Source of the DNA: Plotosus lineatus
Taxonomy: Eukaryota; Chordata; Actinopteri; Siluriformes; Plotosidae
DNA length: 64,000 bases
NCBI GenBank assembly: GCA_024760905.1
Contig: CM045731.1
Location: forward strand, 56,000,125 to 56,064,124
Reading direction: 5' to 3'
Part shown: piece after piece, positions 11,307 to 22,069 of the stretch
Layout of the letters: every line of letters begins with the position of its first letter
Numbering within the stretch: position 1 is the first letter of the stretch
Program-made: the position numbers and the translations under genes
Notes under the pieces: model-generated
Databases searched by the model: none
Seen by the model: the letters and a program-made list of their open reading frames with translations, nothing else
Told to the model about the DNA's origin: nothing

Positions 11307-11318
11307 AAAAGGGGGAAT
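11307..11318 (+). promoter_or_regulatory. Polypurine tract
   Basis: AAAAGGGGGAAT directly before the 3' LTR primes plus-strand synthesis. Its close likeness to murine-leukaemia-type tracts supports the gamma assignment. Confidence 0.93.
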
Positions 11319-11891
11319 TGTAAAAGTGTATCACATTATCATGTTCTCTGCTGCACATACTGTTTTATATAACTGTATAATGGTGCTTTATTTTTCTATG
11401 TTTTGCTATACTTAAATGTTTGTTGAGAATAATCAAATGGAATGCTTAAGGGGCCATTCTTCATGTCTGTTGTAAAAGTGCATACTTAAACAGAAGTGCA
11501 TGCTGGGTACCCGTGACACACAGAGCCTTTCACTGTTAGTGTGACCTTCAACAGACTCGACAGTTTCTAGCTGTAGATTACTTCGAGGTCAGGAGGTGGT
11601 GGGGGGGGGGGGGGTGTTTGGGGGTTGTGACGCTCCCGAAAAGAGCCCAGATGTATCGCATCCTGTTGAGATAACAACGCATCAAAGACCCAGTCACAAA
11701 CCCGGAAGGAGGAACCTGCTCTGCAGCCCTTAAAAGCACCCCCCCGCGAGGGAGACCTCAGACCTTAACTAGCGTGTCTTTTATGCATGTTTGTTGGGTC
11801 TCCGTCCTCTGCAGACGACGCAATAAAGCTTCTCATATTCAACTCAAAACCAGTCTCCAGTCGTCTTCTTCCACATTCAACGGACCTAACA
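11319..11891 (+). repeat. ERV 3' LTR
   Basis: 573 bp, TG...CA, followed by the GTTG target duplicate at 11892-11895 and then the interrupted RTE sequence. AATAAA at 11822-11827. Confidence 0.95.
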
Positions 11892-12212
11892 GTTGCAACA
11901 TTCAAAGTCCCGAATCTCAGTCTGAGACTCATGTCTTCTCTCCTCCTATGGATATGCCTCCCGCCTCACCTTCTTTGTCCAACAGTCACCCAGTTTCCAC
12001 CAGCACCCTGTTGGTTAACAGCACTGATGGCATCATTGTTAACCCGGGCCTCGACCGATCTGGTATGAAATTCTTTTTTGTGACTCGCATTATAAATTTG
12101 ACATTGGTTTTATGTCGGATGCCCTTCCTGACACAACCCTCTGCATTTATCCGGGCTTGGGACCGGCATGAGGAAGAACACTGGCTTGCCCCCCCTCACG
12201 GTTGCATTTTAT
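11892..12212 (-). mobile_element. RTE-like LINE copy A, 5' part
   Basis: Continues the minus-strand RTE broken at 3654. The N-terminal endonuclease flank (LNVGT-type) and the family 5' UTR (GGTCCCAAGCCCGGATAAATG block) run to the shared 5' terminus near 12210. A TG microsatellite follows. Confidence 0.87.
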
Positions 12213-12225
12213 ATATAATATAGAT

Positions 12226-12264
<39 letters not shown>
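12226..12264 (+). repeat. (TG)n microsatellite
   Basis: About 18 GT units next to the RTE 5' end. Confidence 0.95.
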
Positions 12265-12266
<2 letters not shown>

Positions 12267-12574
12267 ATATGAGAAATTCATTACAATCCCAAAAATATTC
12301 CAGTTAGTTATCCCAGGATGATGATTTTGATGAGGAAGTTGAGACTACAGTGGACCCTCGGAATCTGAACACTCTAGAGATCGAACAAATGGGAATCCGA
12401 ACAAAAAAGTCTTGACTTTTATCGTCCCGGAAACCGCGAAAAAGTCGAACTCGAGAAACGCGCGAGAAAAAAACGAGACCGAGAGGGAGGAAAAGTGCGT
12501 GACTTACGGAAGTCCGGAAGTTGTTGATACCATGTATGTTCTGGGGAAGTCCAAAAGTTGTCGCTACTATGTAA

Positions 12575-12626
12575 GGTCTGTTTGGGCTTTTACACCCAAG
12601 CCTAGTGGCTCATCAGGCCGGTGATT
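12575..12626 (-). mobile_element. 3' fragment of the 29.8-kb SINE family
   Basis: Matches the reverse complement of the end of the SINE at 29816-30113, around CTGATGAGTCACTAGGCT and the following GTGTAAAAACCC. Confidence 0.6.
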
Positions 12627-12866
12627 TATGTATCACCCTAATAAAGCTGTCCTGGGGAAGTCCGGAAGTTGTTGATACAGTACTAAAGCTAAAGCAAGCA
12701 CTAAAGCTATCTAATCACTCACGTATACCACATATACCACCTCCAGCAACAAATACGATTTAGAGTACCGAACAGAAAACACACAGATCGGCTTATAGGC
12801 ATAACTGCGTAAACAAAGCTGATAAGGATGTATGTATGTAAGATATGCTAAAGCACTAGCAGTACT

Positions 12867-13060
12867 GTGAACACCTTTAACGATGAGGTCATGAGTCACT
12901 TCCGTAAGGTTTTGAAAAGAAGGCAGAAACAAGCCAAATTAGAAATGTTTTCCAAGGAAAGAAAGTCATCAATGCTAATCGGTAGCAAGAGGAAAAAACA
13001 CCTTCAGGCTGATTTACCTGAAGCTGTTATTGGAATGGAAACCTCTGCCTTCTCTCCCTC
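12867..13060 (+). pseudogene. Tigger transposase C-terminal remnant
   Basis: Contains MSHFRKVLKRRQKQAKLEMF, the basic C-terminal tail typical of Tigger/pogo transposases. The catalytic DDE region and CENP-B-type DNA-binding domain are missing. Confidence 0.65.
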
Positions 13061-13235
13061 TCCAACATTTACGTATGCCAACTGCTCACCACCGCAAAGG
13101 TTAAAATTCTTATCTTTATTGTTCTTATGCTTTACCTTTTCTGTTGTTTTTGTTTTAGTGCGTTATGGTCTCAGAAAAGATTTGCATGTTGAAATGCGTG
13201 TTGGGGGGGGGGGGGGGGCGTGGCTCTAACACACT

Positions 13236-13339
13236 CATCTATGAAAACGGGTTGTGCTTTATTGTTCACAGGTTTCTAGTGCTCTCGTGATCTAGTGCTC
13301 TAATGCCCATGCACTAGTGCACAGCCGTTTTCATAGATG
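13236..13339. repeat. 15-bp perfect inverted repeat
   Basis: CATCTATGAAAACGG at 13236-13250 and its exact complement at 13325-13339, with a 74-base spacer rich in CTAGTGC. Possibly a tiny MITE inserted in the Tigger. Confidence 0.7.
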
Positions 13340-13845
13340 AAATGGGAAATCGTAGTCATTGAGAGATTCGGAGAAACACGAAAATCAAACTGAAACTTGA
13401 ACTGCTTGAGCACAGAGCTGAGAGATCAAGAGAGACAGTCTTCTGGCTCCGGGAAGAGTACTGCTAATCTGTATAGCCTGTGATTAAATGGAAATTATTA
13501 AACGTGTGTGTGTTTAGCACTCTATCCCGCGTGTTCAAGCCACGCCCTTCTCCAATGCACAACTCTTCTGAAAAACCATAACACTAAAATAAAAACCACA
13601 GAAAAGTTAAAAAGTCTCTCACAACACAAACTATAACATATATATTATATACGGTATAATATAGTGTATTCGATTATTTTTCACTTAATTTGTCCTCGAC
13701 CTATGGTATGAGTTACGGTACCATTAACTTCTGTTCAAAAGACAGTGGAAAGGATTCAGACCGTTTACATTATTTGTAATGGGAATCCAAACAAATCGGA
13801 AGCCGTCTGGAACGGATTAAATTCAAGTACCAAGGCTCCACTGTA

Positions 13846-14203
13846 ATTCTGTTTTTTGGATTGGTCTAAAACACTCTAGTTGAGGATCTCGTATCATTAT
13901 ATTATTTAATGTTTTAGTTATTGACATACCTGCTTTTAAATTGAGGGAATCAAGTTTTTGCCTGATATTTTCAATTTTAACATTCTCCTTTTAATATTAA
14001 TAATTATTTGCCGAAATCAAGATGGATTGACTCTGTATAGCCCCCAAGATCTTACAGGTCAGCACTATTTGGCTGACCAAGATTACATCCACCTGACCTG
14101 CAATGAAATTGTTTATGTTTGTTTGTTTTTAATGCGGAATTGCAGACTGTATCAGTGCATTATCGCCACCTGTTGGTCTGGAGTTCTCAAATTCAGATTT
14201 CCA
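13846..14203. other. AT-rich spacer
   Basis: No gene or recognised repeat seen. Confidence 0.5.
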
Positions 14204-15021
14204 TTAAAGGGTACCTGTGCCCAAAATTGACAGCGTTAAAAAAAGATCCACCATACCTTATTATTAACTTTTAAACATCACGTGATGTCGGTAGGTTATG
14301 TATAAGTCCACATTTCCTTTTCTTTTGTATGACATTCCTTGCTCACGAAGGTTCCGCGTGCGGACATGTTCACTATTTTTCACTGGGGTCAAAGGTCATT
14401 GTGACATAACATTGTTGACAGTTGTATCGCCAATTGCAGAATGTCAGTATATTTTCCTCAATCAATTCATGTTCTTTACAACAATAGCACTCCTGATCGG
14501 TTTTTTGATGCACGAATTTTCCACAAGAGCACCAAATATTTGCTGGTTGTTTGCTACGATTTTCCTGTGTAAGAGCTTCTGCCGACTCTCCAATATCGTC
14601 CTCCGAGTCGTCACTTTCCTTGTCCGATTTCACTAAATGTGGATAGTCTTTTTTCAGTGGTTCATATAAATAACCTTCTGCTCCTTCTACGACATTGTCT
14701 TCATCCATGGTTTTAAAAAAAAATACTTCTATAATGTCTGTTTTTTCCAATTTTCCGTGAGCTTGTGTTGTGTCAGGTATATAGCCATAGGTTTACATTG
14801 CAATCTCGCAGTTCCGGTCAAGGCTTTGTCAACGATGTGACGTCACAGGAAATGCGACGCTGTAAAACTCCTGTGCTCTGAAACTTGACGTTAGTGAAGC
14901 CTTTAAATCGCTTAAAGCTGGTTTGTGAGAGAATATAATAAACACCTTATAGGTGTATTGTCACTAGCTATACACAAATCAAATTAGGTATATGAGCGCT
15001 TTCACTACAGGTACCCTTTAA
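14204..15021 (-). mobile_element. TTAA-flanked DNA transposon (Kolobok- or piggyBac-like)
   Basis: Perfect 11-bp terminal inverted repeats AGGGTACCTGT (14208-14218) and ACAGGTACCCT (15007-15017) are each flanked by TTAA. TTAA duplication occurs in the Kolobok and piggyBac superfamilies; the purine-rich AGGG start favours Kolobok. It carries a minus-strand ORF (14373-14708) but no transposase. Confidence 0.8.
14373..14708 (-). CDS. P2X7-C-terminus-like cysteine-rich protein fragment
   Basis: 111-residue ORF from the ATG at 14708, inside the TTAA element. An acidic N-terminal half holds YLYEPLKK and a run of Ser/Asp/Glu. A Cys-rich half follows with WCSCGKF and CYCCKEHELIEE. That WCxCG...CC arrangement resembles the zinc-binding C-terminal module of P2X7 receptors, which is also found in transposon-linked fish proteins. 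The module is truncated: it runs out near the opposite end of the element after a CNWRYNCQQCY stretch. Whether it is expressed is unknown. Assignment is by motif memory only. Confidence 0.55.
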   Translation of the reverse strand: MDEDNVVEGAEGYLYEPLKKDYPHLVKSDKESDDSEDDIGESAEALTQENRSKQPANIWCSCGKFVHQKTDQECYCCKEHELIEENILTFCNWRYNCQQCYVTMTFDPSEK

Positions 15022-15615
15022 TACTCAGTCTCCAGTTTCTGCCAGCACCGCAAAGCCATCTTCACATTTTCTGAATGAAGCAGCAGGACCAAGGAGCTTA
15101 AATCAATTCCCCCGATGATGTCACAGACAGGGTTTTGTTTATTATTCTGGAATTTTATTAAATTTATATCTCACACCTACCGTGAGTGCATGTGATCAGG
15201 AGCTTGATTGCATAGGATTCAAATCTTAATGCTCGGATGTGTATTAAAATGGCTGCTGTGGTTGGATAAGTTGATTTGTTGTTGGTGTTTTTTTTTTTAA
15301 TCAATTAAAATATTCTGTAAGAGAGAAATAATTATTTAATTAAGCACAAATTCATTGTTTGCAACACGGGGGTGTGAGGGGATATCTCTGTCAACATTGG
15401 GTGAAGAAGATAGGGTACATCATCAGCATCATCATCATCACAGGCAAAACTCAACGGCAATCTAAATTTGGAACAGTCAATTGCCCCAGTTTTCCTTTAG
15501 CGCTCAAATATGGACACTTTACCTTCTGATCTCGGACCTGATTGTGGACTGTGATGGTTGAGTTTGGGAGGAGAGAAATCACACCAACCTTCTGTGCACT
15601 TTATTTAGAAAGTAC
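15022..15615. other. Spacer with an (ATC)n run
   Basis: Contains a short CATCAT microsatellite at about 15420-15441; otherwise nothing recognised. Confidence 0.5.
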
Positions 15616-15631
15616 GAATGAACTAAAATGA

Positions 15632-18565
15632 ATGCAGCTGTGAGGGAGAGGCACAAGCCAGTGTTCTCTCCCTCACGCCGGTCCCAAGCCCGGATAAATG
15701 CGGAGGGTTGTGTGAGGAAGGGCATTCGCTGTAAAACAAATGCCAAATAAAATATGCGAGTCACAACAAAAATTTTCATATCGGATTGGTCGAGGCCCGG
15801 GTTAACAACGACCGCCATCAGTGCTGTTAATCAACAGGGTGCTGGTGGAAATTGGACGAAGTTGGTCGAAGACGTCGAAGAAGTAGAGGCGAGAGGAGTG
15901 CCCGTAGGCAGAGAGAGAAGAGGAAAGGCATGAGTCTAGGACTGAAAGTAAGGATTTTGAATGTTGGAACTATGACAGGAAAAGGTAGAGATCTGGCGGA
16001 CATGATGCAGAGGAGGAAGGTGGACATACTGTGTGTTCAGGAGACCAGGTGGAAAGGTAGCAAGGCTAGAAGCTGAGGAGCAGGGTTTAAGCTGTTTTAT
16101 CATGGTGTGGATGGGAAGCGAAATGGAGTAGAAGTCATCTTGAAGGAGGAGTTTGTCAGGAATGTTCTAGAAGTGAAAAGAGTGTCAGACAGAGTGATGA
16201 GTCTCAAGTGAGAAATTGAAGGTGTGATGTTCAATGTTGTTAGTGCTTATGCACCACAGGCAGTATGTGAGCCAGAAGAGAAGGCGAGATTCTGGAGTGA
16301 TTTCGATGAAGTGATGCAGAGTACCCCCAGAAGTGAAAGAGTGGTCATTGGGGCAGACTTCAATGGACATGTTGGTGCAGGCAATAGAGAGGACGAGGAA
16401 GTGATGAGCAAGTTTGGTATCCAGGACAGGAACACAGAAGGACAGATGTTGATTGATTTTGTGAAAAGGATGGAAATGGCTACATCTTGTGTAGATGATG
16501 AAAATTGAAGGAAGTCAATACTGCAAAGTAGTAGTGGGTAAGAGTGTTGCCAAACAGCATAGGATGGTGGTGTGCAGGATGACTGATGGTGAGGAAGATG
16601 AAGAAAGCAAAGGCAGAGCAGAAGACAAAGTGGTAGCAGCTGAAAAAGAGTGTCGTGTTGTCTTCAAGGAGGAGTTGAAAATGGCTTTGGGTGGTCAGGA
16701 AGTGCTTCCAGATGACTGGAGAACTACAGCTAATGTGATCAGGGAGACAGGTAGGAGAATACTTGGTGTGTCATCTGGAAGGAGAGGAGATAAGGAGACT
16801 TGGTGGTGGAATGAGGAAGACAGAGGGCGTATGATTTGTATGATAGGTTGAAAAGTAGAGGGAGAAAATGATTTATACAGGTTGGCACGGCAGAGAAATA
16901 GAGATGGAAAGGACATGCAGCAAGTTAGAGTGATTAAGGACAGAGTGGGAAATGTATTGACTGATGACAGAAGTGTGCTGGGAAGTTGGAAAGAATATTT
17001 TGAAAAGCTGATGAATGAGGAAAATGAGAGAGAAAAAAGTAGAAGAGGTGACTGTTGAGGACCAGGAAGTAGCAAAGATTAGTAAGGGTGAGGTGAGGAG
17101 AGCATTGAAGAGGATGAAGAATGGAAAGGCAGTCCGGTGACATACGATATATATATATATACGGAGGTATGGAAGTGTGTAGGAGAGGTAGCAGTAGATT
17201 TCCTGACAGGAACATTCAACAAGGTCTTAGAGAGTGAGAGGATGCCAGAGGAATGGAGGAAAAGTGTGATGGTGCCCATTTTTAAGAACAAGGGAGACGT
17301 GCAGAGTTGTTGCAACTACAGAGGGATATAGTTGATGAGCCATACCATGAAGTTATGGGAAAGAATAGTGGCGGCTAGACCAAGGGCAGATCTCAGCATT
17401 TCTGAACAACAGTTTGGTTTCATGCCAAGAAAGAGCACCACAGATGCAGTGTTTGCTTTGAGGATGTTAATAGAGAAGTACAGAGAAGGTCAGAAGGAGC
17501 TGCATTGTGCCTTTGTGGATCCGGAAAAAGCATATGACAGTGTGCCGAGAGAGGAACTGTGGTATTGCATGAGGAAGTCTGGAGTGGCAGAGAAGTACAT
17601 ATTAGAGTGGTGCAGGACATGTATGAGAGATGAAAGACAGTGGTGAGGTGTGTTGTCAGTGTGACAGAAGAGTTCAAGGTGGAGGTGAGACTGCATCAAT
17701 GGTCAGCTCTGTGCCCCTTCTTGTTTGCTATGGTGATGGACAGGCTGACAGACGAGGTTAGACAAGATTCCCCATGGACTATGATGTTTGCAGATGACAT
17801 TGTGATCTGCAGTGAGAGCAGAGAGCAAGTGCAGGAAAATCTAGAGAGGTGGAGGTATGCCCTGGAAAGGAGGGGAATGAAGGTTAGCCTAAGTAAGACA
17901 GAACACGTGTATGAATGACAAGGACCCAAGAGGAATGGTGAGGTTACAAGGAGCAGAGATTAGGAAGATGGAGGATTTTAAGTACTTAGGCTCAACAATC
18001 CAGAGTAATGTAGAGTGTGGAAAAGAGCTGAAGAAGTGTGTACAGGCAGGTTGGAATGGTTGGAGAAAAGTGTCCGATGTGATGTGTGATCGGAGAGTAT
18101 CGGCAAGAATGAAAGGAAAAGTGTACAAGACGGTGTTGAGGTCAGCGATGTTGCATGGTTTAGAAACAGTGGCCCTGGGGAAAAGACAGAAGGCAGAGCT
18201 GGAGGTAGCAGAGATGAAAATGTTGAGGTTCTCTCTGGGAGTAACGAGGATGGATAGGATCAGGAATGAGTACATCAGAGGGACAGCACATGTAAGATGT
18301 TTTGGAGACAAAGTCAGAGAGGCTAGATTGAGATGGTTTGGACATGTACAGAGGAGGGATAGTGAGTATATTGGTAGTAGGGTGCCGAGGTTGGAACTAT
18401 CATGCAGAAGGCACAGAGGAAGACCAGAGACGATTCATGGACGTAGTGAAGCAGAACATGAAAGCAGTTGGTGTAAGAGAAGAAGATGCAGAGGATAGGG
18501 TGAGATAAAGTCACATGATTCGCTGTGGTGACCCCTGAAGGGAACAGCCAAAAAGAAAAGAAGAA
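15632..18565 (+). mobile_element. RTE-like LINE copy B, near full span, with perfect TSD
   Basis: Flanked by the 16-bp duplication GAATGAACTAAAATGA (15616-15631 and 18566-18581). Runs from the family 5' end (ATGCAGCTGTGAGG) to the 3' end (GTGACCCCTGAAGGGAACAG then AAAGAAAAGAAGAAG). Pieces of the single ORF are visible: endonuclease near 15930-16470 (CVQETRWKG, GADFNGHVG), linker 16495-16850, RT 17332-17918 (MMFADDIVICSES) and C-terminal part 17911-18480. Several stops, frameshifts and small deletions disable it. Confidence 0.93.
17332..17918 (+). pseudogene. RTE copy B reverse transcriptase, broken
   Basis: Two overlapping frames carry the RT. The first, to about 17646, has FGFMPRKSTTDAVF and the YDSVPREELW block. 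The second, from 17640, has the QWSALCPFLFAMVMD block and the catalytic FADD (in TMMFADDIVICS, near 17785-17820). A frameshift near 17620-17645 separates them. The intact family protein would nick target DNA and copy its own RNA into it. Confidence 0.8.
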
Positions 18566-18581
18566 GAATGAACTAAAATGA

Positions 18582-19176
18582 GAAGGCGAGTCGACTCTGA
18601 ACAGACTCATCTACTGGAACTGAATCACTTATGCCATGTATTTGGGATTTAAACGTCTTTAAAATTCGTTTTGACTTGTGCTGTGTGTAATTATCACATG
18701 GACGTATTAAGAGGGGGGAAAACGTAAATATGCTGCACAAAAGCTTGAATCTAATTATTAATAATTATTTTATATCTTTTGTATATTAATAATTATTAGA
18801 ATCAACAAAGTATAATTCGGTTATTATTTATTTATTCGTGGTTCCAGGTGTTCTTAGCGTTTGGAGTGAATGAAAGAGTTTGTACATGTCTAATCCTTAT
18901 CCATAGCTCCGAGTGCATCCCCGTCTTCTGTTACTTTCTCTCTTGTGACGTGCGACGTCACGTCACGCCTCTGTACCGTAATTTAGGGATTAAAATACGG
19001 AGTTTCTCTTCAGTGGAAACGAATAGAAGCGATTGGACGAGGTAAAAATCCCTACCATTCGTGTATCTGTGATTATTTAAATTTTCTGAATGAATGAATA
19101 AAAATTCTGGATGAGTTATGGATAGTCCTGTCTATGATCATTTTTATGAGAAATTGAATTACATAAATCCCTGTGT
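18582..19176. other. AT-rich spacer
   Basis: No gene or known repeat recognised. Confidence 0.5.
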
Positions 19177-19184
19177 GTGTAGGG

Positions 19185-20267
19185 CAGTGCGTCTCAAATA
19201 GTGGGGCGCGCCCCCCAAGGGGGAGGGGGGGGGGGTAATGCTGCCGGGGAGCGGTGCGATGCTGTGCGGAGCGCGTATGACCCTGCACATGTTTTTCTGG
19301 AACTGTGTACGAGAAGTAAGTGTAATTGCACCTCCACTCCACTAGTTGGCAGTGGCGCTCGCATTCTCGCGCTATGGTGTAGCGGTTTTCGCACGCGCAA
19401 ACAATATGAAGCGCAGTAAACAACCCCGCAAGAGGCAACACGGAGGAACGAAGAGAGAGCTGGAGAGACTAAGACATAAATAAGTTGAATGAGTTTAAAT
19501 AATGATGTATGTTTTTAATTTCAGGCACTGGTGCACTTTAAATCTTTTCGATTGCAGATTAAAAATCAATGTTTTTGAAGTTTTTCTTTATTGTCAGTTG
19601 AACTATATTTCTTTCTTTTTTATTTTTAATGTTAATAAAGATACAGTGTTATGCAGAGGTGTACTAATAACAATTTTATAGTCAAATAATACTACAGGGA
19701 TTCCTCACTACTTTGTGCGTCAATTAAAAAGATAAATAAATATTCATCAAATTTAAAAAATGAGGAAATTAAGGAAGATCAAGGGGAAAAGTTAAGGAAA
19801 ATGCCACAAAAACCAGGCCAATCATGAAAAAAACCCAGAACAAACCCAAAACAAAAAACAACCCAAAATCTCCAATCAAAACTATTTACATTGTTGCATC
19901 TGTGTGTGCACGCACATCTGCGCGCGCATGTATGTGTGTCGTCTTTTCATGCAATACCATCTGTATGTGGGTGTATTTATATTTTATTTACTTACATCTT
20001 ATGCATTATTTTTTTAATGTTTAATTGTTATTATAAGTATTTAAAAGATTGAGTAAGTATTTATTGATATTATACATACATACATGTTTGTATACGTCAG
20101 TGGGGGGTGATCCTACTTCGTGGATTTCGGTGGTCACGTGGGGATCTTGGTCCCAATTAACCACGGAAAGGAGGGATCCCTGTATTTCTAGTGGCTTGCT
20201 GGGCGGTCGGGTTGTGAATTGTTTTTTCTTCCAGGGGGACGCCATGGAAAATAATTGAGAAGCACTG
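19185..20267 (+). mobile_element. hAT element, non-autonomous, perfect TSD
   Basis: Ends CAGTGCGTCTCAAATA at the left and the inverted TTGAGAAGCACTG at the right. The perfect 8-bp duplication GTGTAGGG lies at 19177-19184 and 20268-20275, which defines the hAT superfamily. 1,083 bp with no transposase ORF. Pieces of the same interior recur at 31130-31330 and 39377-39668. Confidence 0.9.
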
Positions 20268-20275
20268 GTGTAGGG

Positions 20276-21034
20276 ATATATTTATTTAGCTATTTATTTA
20301 TTTATCCATTTATTTACGCATGCTCTTATTTGACACAATTACAGCATTCCGCCATAAGTATTTGGAAAAACAACATGGCGTCAGCAGTGTGAGTATTTTT
20401 CCTCACAGACCGTTTATGAAATCCCAGAGAATGCGATTTTCTCTCAACAGTCCTCTTAAAGAAAGTTCTGTCTCTGTTGTTGTTGAAAATGTTGGTTATC
20501 TCTGATAATGATTGACAACGATGCTAGTTGTCTGCTGTCACGAGCCTTGAACAAATGAGGCCGTCCACTTCTTGGCTTGTTTTCTGAATTTCACCGCTGA
20601 AAATATCTAAGAAACTAAAAACGGTGCTAGAAGGTAATCCGACAATTCTCACTCTTTCAGACCGTTTAACTCCACCTTCAAATAGTTTGATGATCCCTTT
20701 GTCGCACTGTGATAATTCTTTCGATGTCCCCCATGCTGTTTACGGTTTAAATTTATCAGAAGCAGACGACTGATGACGTCATGCATTTCGCCACATGGTC
20801 GTCATGTGATCAGTTGGACGCTGTCAAATTTTCAAGTCGATCTATCGCATATCAAATGTACTGCGCGCAAAATCATAGCGGTTTTATTGAACTGCATTTT
20901 TCCGTTAAACAGTTTTTCCGAATTCTTATGGCAGAATGCTGTACATTGTGTGTGTGTGTGTGTGTGTGTTTATATGAATAAACTATTTAAAATTTACAAT
21001 AAAATTTACATAAATTATATCAACTAAATGTCGT
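20276..21034. other. Spacer with a short (TG)n run
   Basis: (TG)n at about 20948-20970. An ATG with a strong donor (20375-20394) was considered as a first exon and not accepted. Confidence 0.45.
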
Positions 21035-21350
21035 AGGGAAGTATGGCGGTGTAATGGTAATCAAGAAGGTCCTGGGTTTAAATCTCTGGTTTAGTGAGGA
21101 TCTGTGTGGAGTTGCATGTTCTCTTCTCATGGTTTCCTCTGGGTACTCTGGTTTCCTCCCACCATCCAAGGACCAGCACATCATGTAAATTGCCCCTAGG
21201 TGTGTGCGTGAGTGGTTCTGTGTGTATAAGTGTTGTCTTTTGAGGGTCAAGTAAACTGTTCAGAATGTACCTTGCCCGCCTTCACCCAGTGTTGGCTGAG
21301 ATAGGTTCCAGCCTTCATACCACAGTAATAATAGGATTAAGCAGTTCAGC
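21035..21350 (+). mobile_element. tRNA-derived fish SINE (Mermaid-like)
   Basis: tRNA-like head with GGTTTAAATCTC B-box remnant, then the GTGTGGAGTTGCATGTTCTC block, the TCTGGTTTCCTCCCACCAT block, and the GGCTGAGATAGGTTCCAGCC tail block common in teleost SINEs. Same family as 22166-22499 and 60285-60535. Confidence 0.8.
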
Positions 21351-21933
21351 AAATGCAATTGAGTGAGATATAAACATAGTGATTTGCTCATTCACTCCTC
21401 TCGGTGGTTTCATAAATCCTCCAATAAAAACTTTTTCAAATGCAAATAAAACTAAATAAAATCATTTAATTTCATGTCACATGGGTGTGTCATATTGTGT
21501 GATCTATTTTGTGTTATTTTGCAAGATATGATATTCACAACTATTTTTCTTCCCAAAGCAACAGTTCCTAAAGATGAAGAAAGCAATACAGAGTAATCTC
21601 CAAGAGAGGTCCCAGCAGAAAACTGTGAGGAATTTCTCTTTCCTACACTATGCATGAAGGTGGCAACGGTGGGGTAATGCCTAGCACACACCCACATATG
21701 AGATGGGCTCCAGCCTCCCCATAACCCTACTCAATGATAAAGCAGTACAGAAAATTAAATGAGAAATGAAATGTGACACCATTCATGAATATACCTTTAT
21801 TATTTGAAACACAAGTCAATCAGTGTTGAAATATCACACGTTCATTTTTTTTAATTTATTGGAATATTTGATTATGAGTTCTAATTAAAGTTCTATGAGT
21901 TCAAATCTAAAATTAATTTCATTTTCATTCAAG
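21351..21933. other. Spacer with a short SINE tail fragment
   Basis: About 21690-21740 resembles the SINE tail (GATGGGCTCCAGCCTCCC). No exon joining in phase to 21934 was found. Confidence 0.5.
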
Positions 21934-22069
21934 GCACCTGGGAGGCACAGGATGAACCTGACTCCAGGGTTAAAGCAGAATGCACATTTTCCTCCTTTTA
22001 GCCAAGCTGGGAATACAACAGGAGAGATAATTAACATCTTGGAGGAACCCTCTCATTCAATCAGTGCTG
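21934..22069 (+). CDS. Unknown acidic-repeat gene, exon a
   Basis: Acceptor TTCATTCAAG, donor GCTG|GTAAGT (strong). 136 nt, ends in phase 1. Encodes a Gly/Pro/Asn-rich stretch with GEIINILEEP. The preceding exon is unknown. Confidence 0.65.

Larger units (their letters stand above)
3655..11891 (+). mobile_element. Endogenous retrovirus, gamma-type, mosaic and defective
   Basis: Complete provirus of 8,237 bp. Both LTRs are 573 bp and start TG and end CA. The 4-bp duplication GTTG flanks it (3651-3654 and 11892-11895), and it sits inside RTE copy A. A proline-tRNA primer site, polypurine tract, LTR poly(A) signals, and gag, pol and env homologies are present. Gag keeps only its N-terminal part, and protease and the front of RT are missing. 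A second, decayed env segment lies before pol. Integrase is internally deleted, and the main env carries one frameshift. The 4-bp duplication, primer type and CX6CC envelope fit gammaretrovirus-like ERVs. Confidence 0.95.
12348..13843 (+). mobile_element. Tigger/pogo-type transposon, decayed
   Basis: Terminal inverted repeats start CAGTGGACCCTCGG at the left and end CCAAGGCTCCACTG at the right, each bordered by TA (12346-12347, 13844-13845). That TIR style is typical of Tigger. A transposase C-terminus remnant sits at 12867-13060. A SINE piece (12575-12626) and a hairpin segment (13236-13339) lie within. Confidence 0.85.

Noticed and set aside
20366..20394. ATGGCGTCAGC followed by GTGAGT as a first exon of the acidic-repeat gene
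   Set aside because: With the strong donor the phase does not fit the exon at 21934, and no intermediate exon was found.
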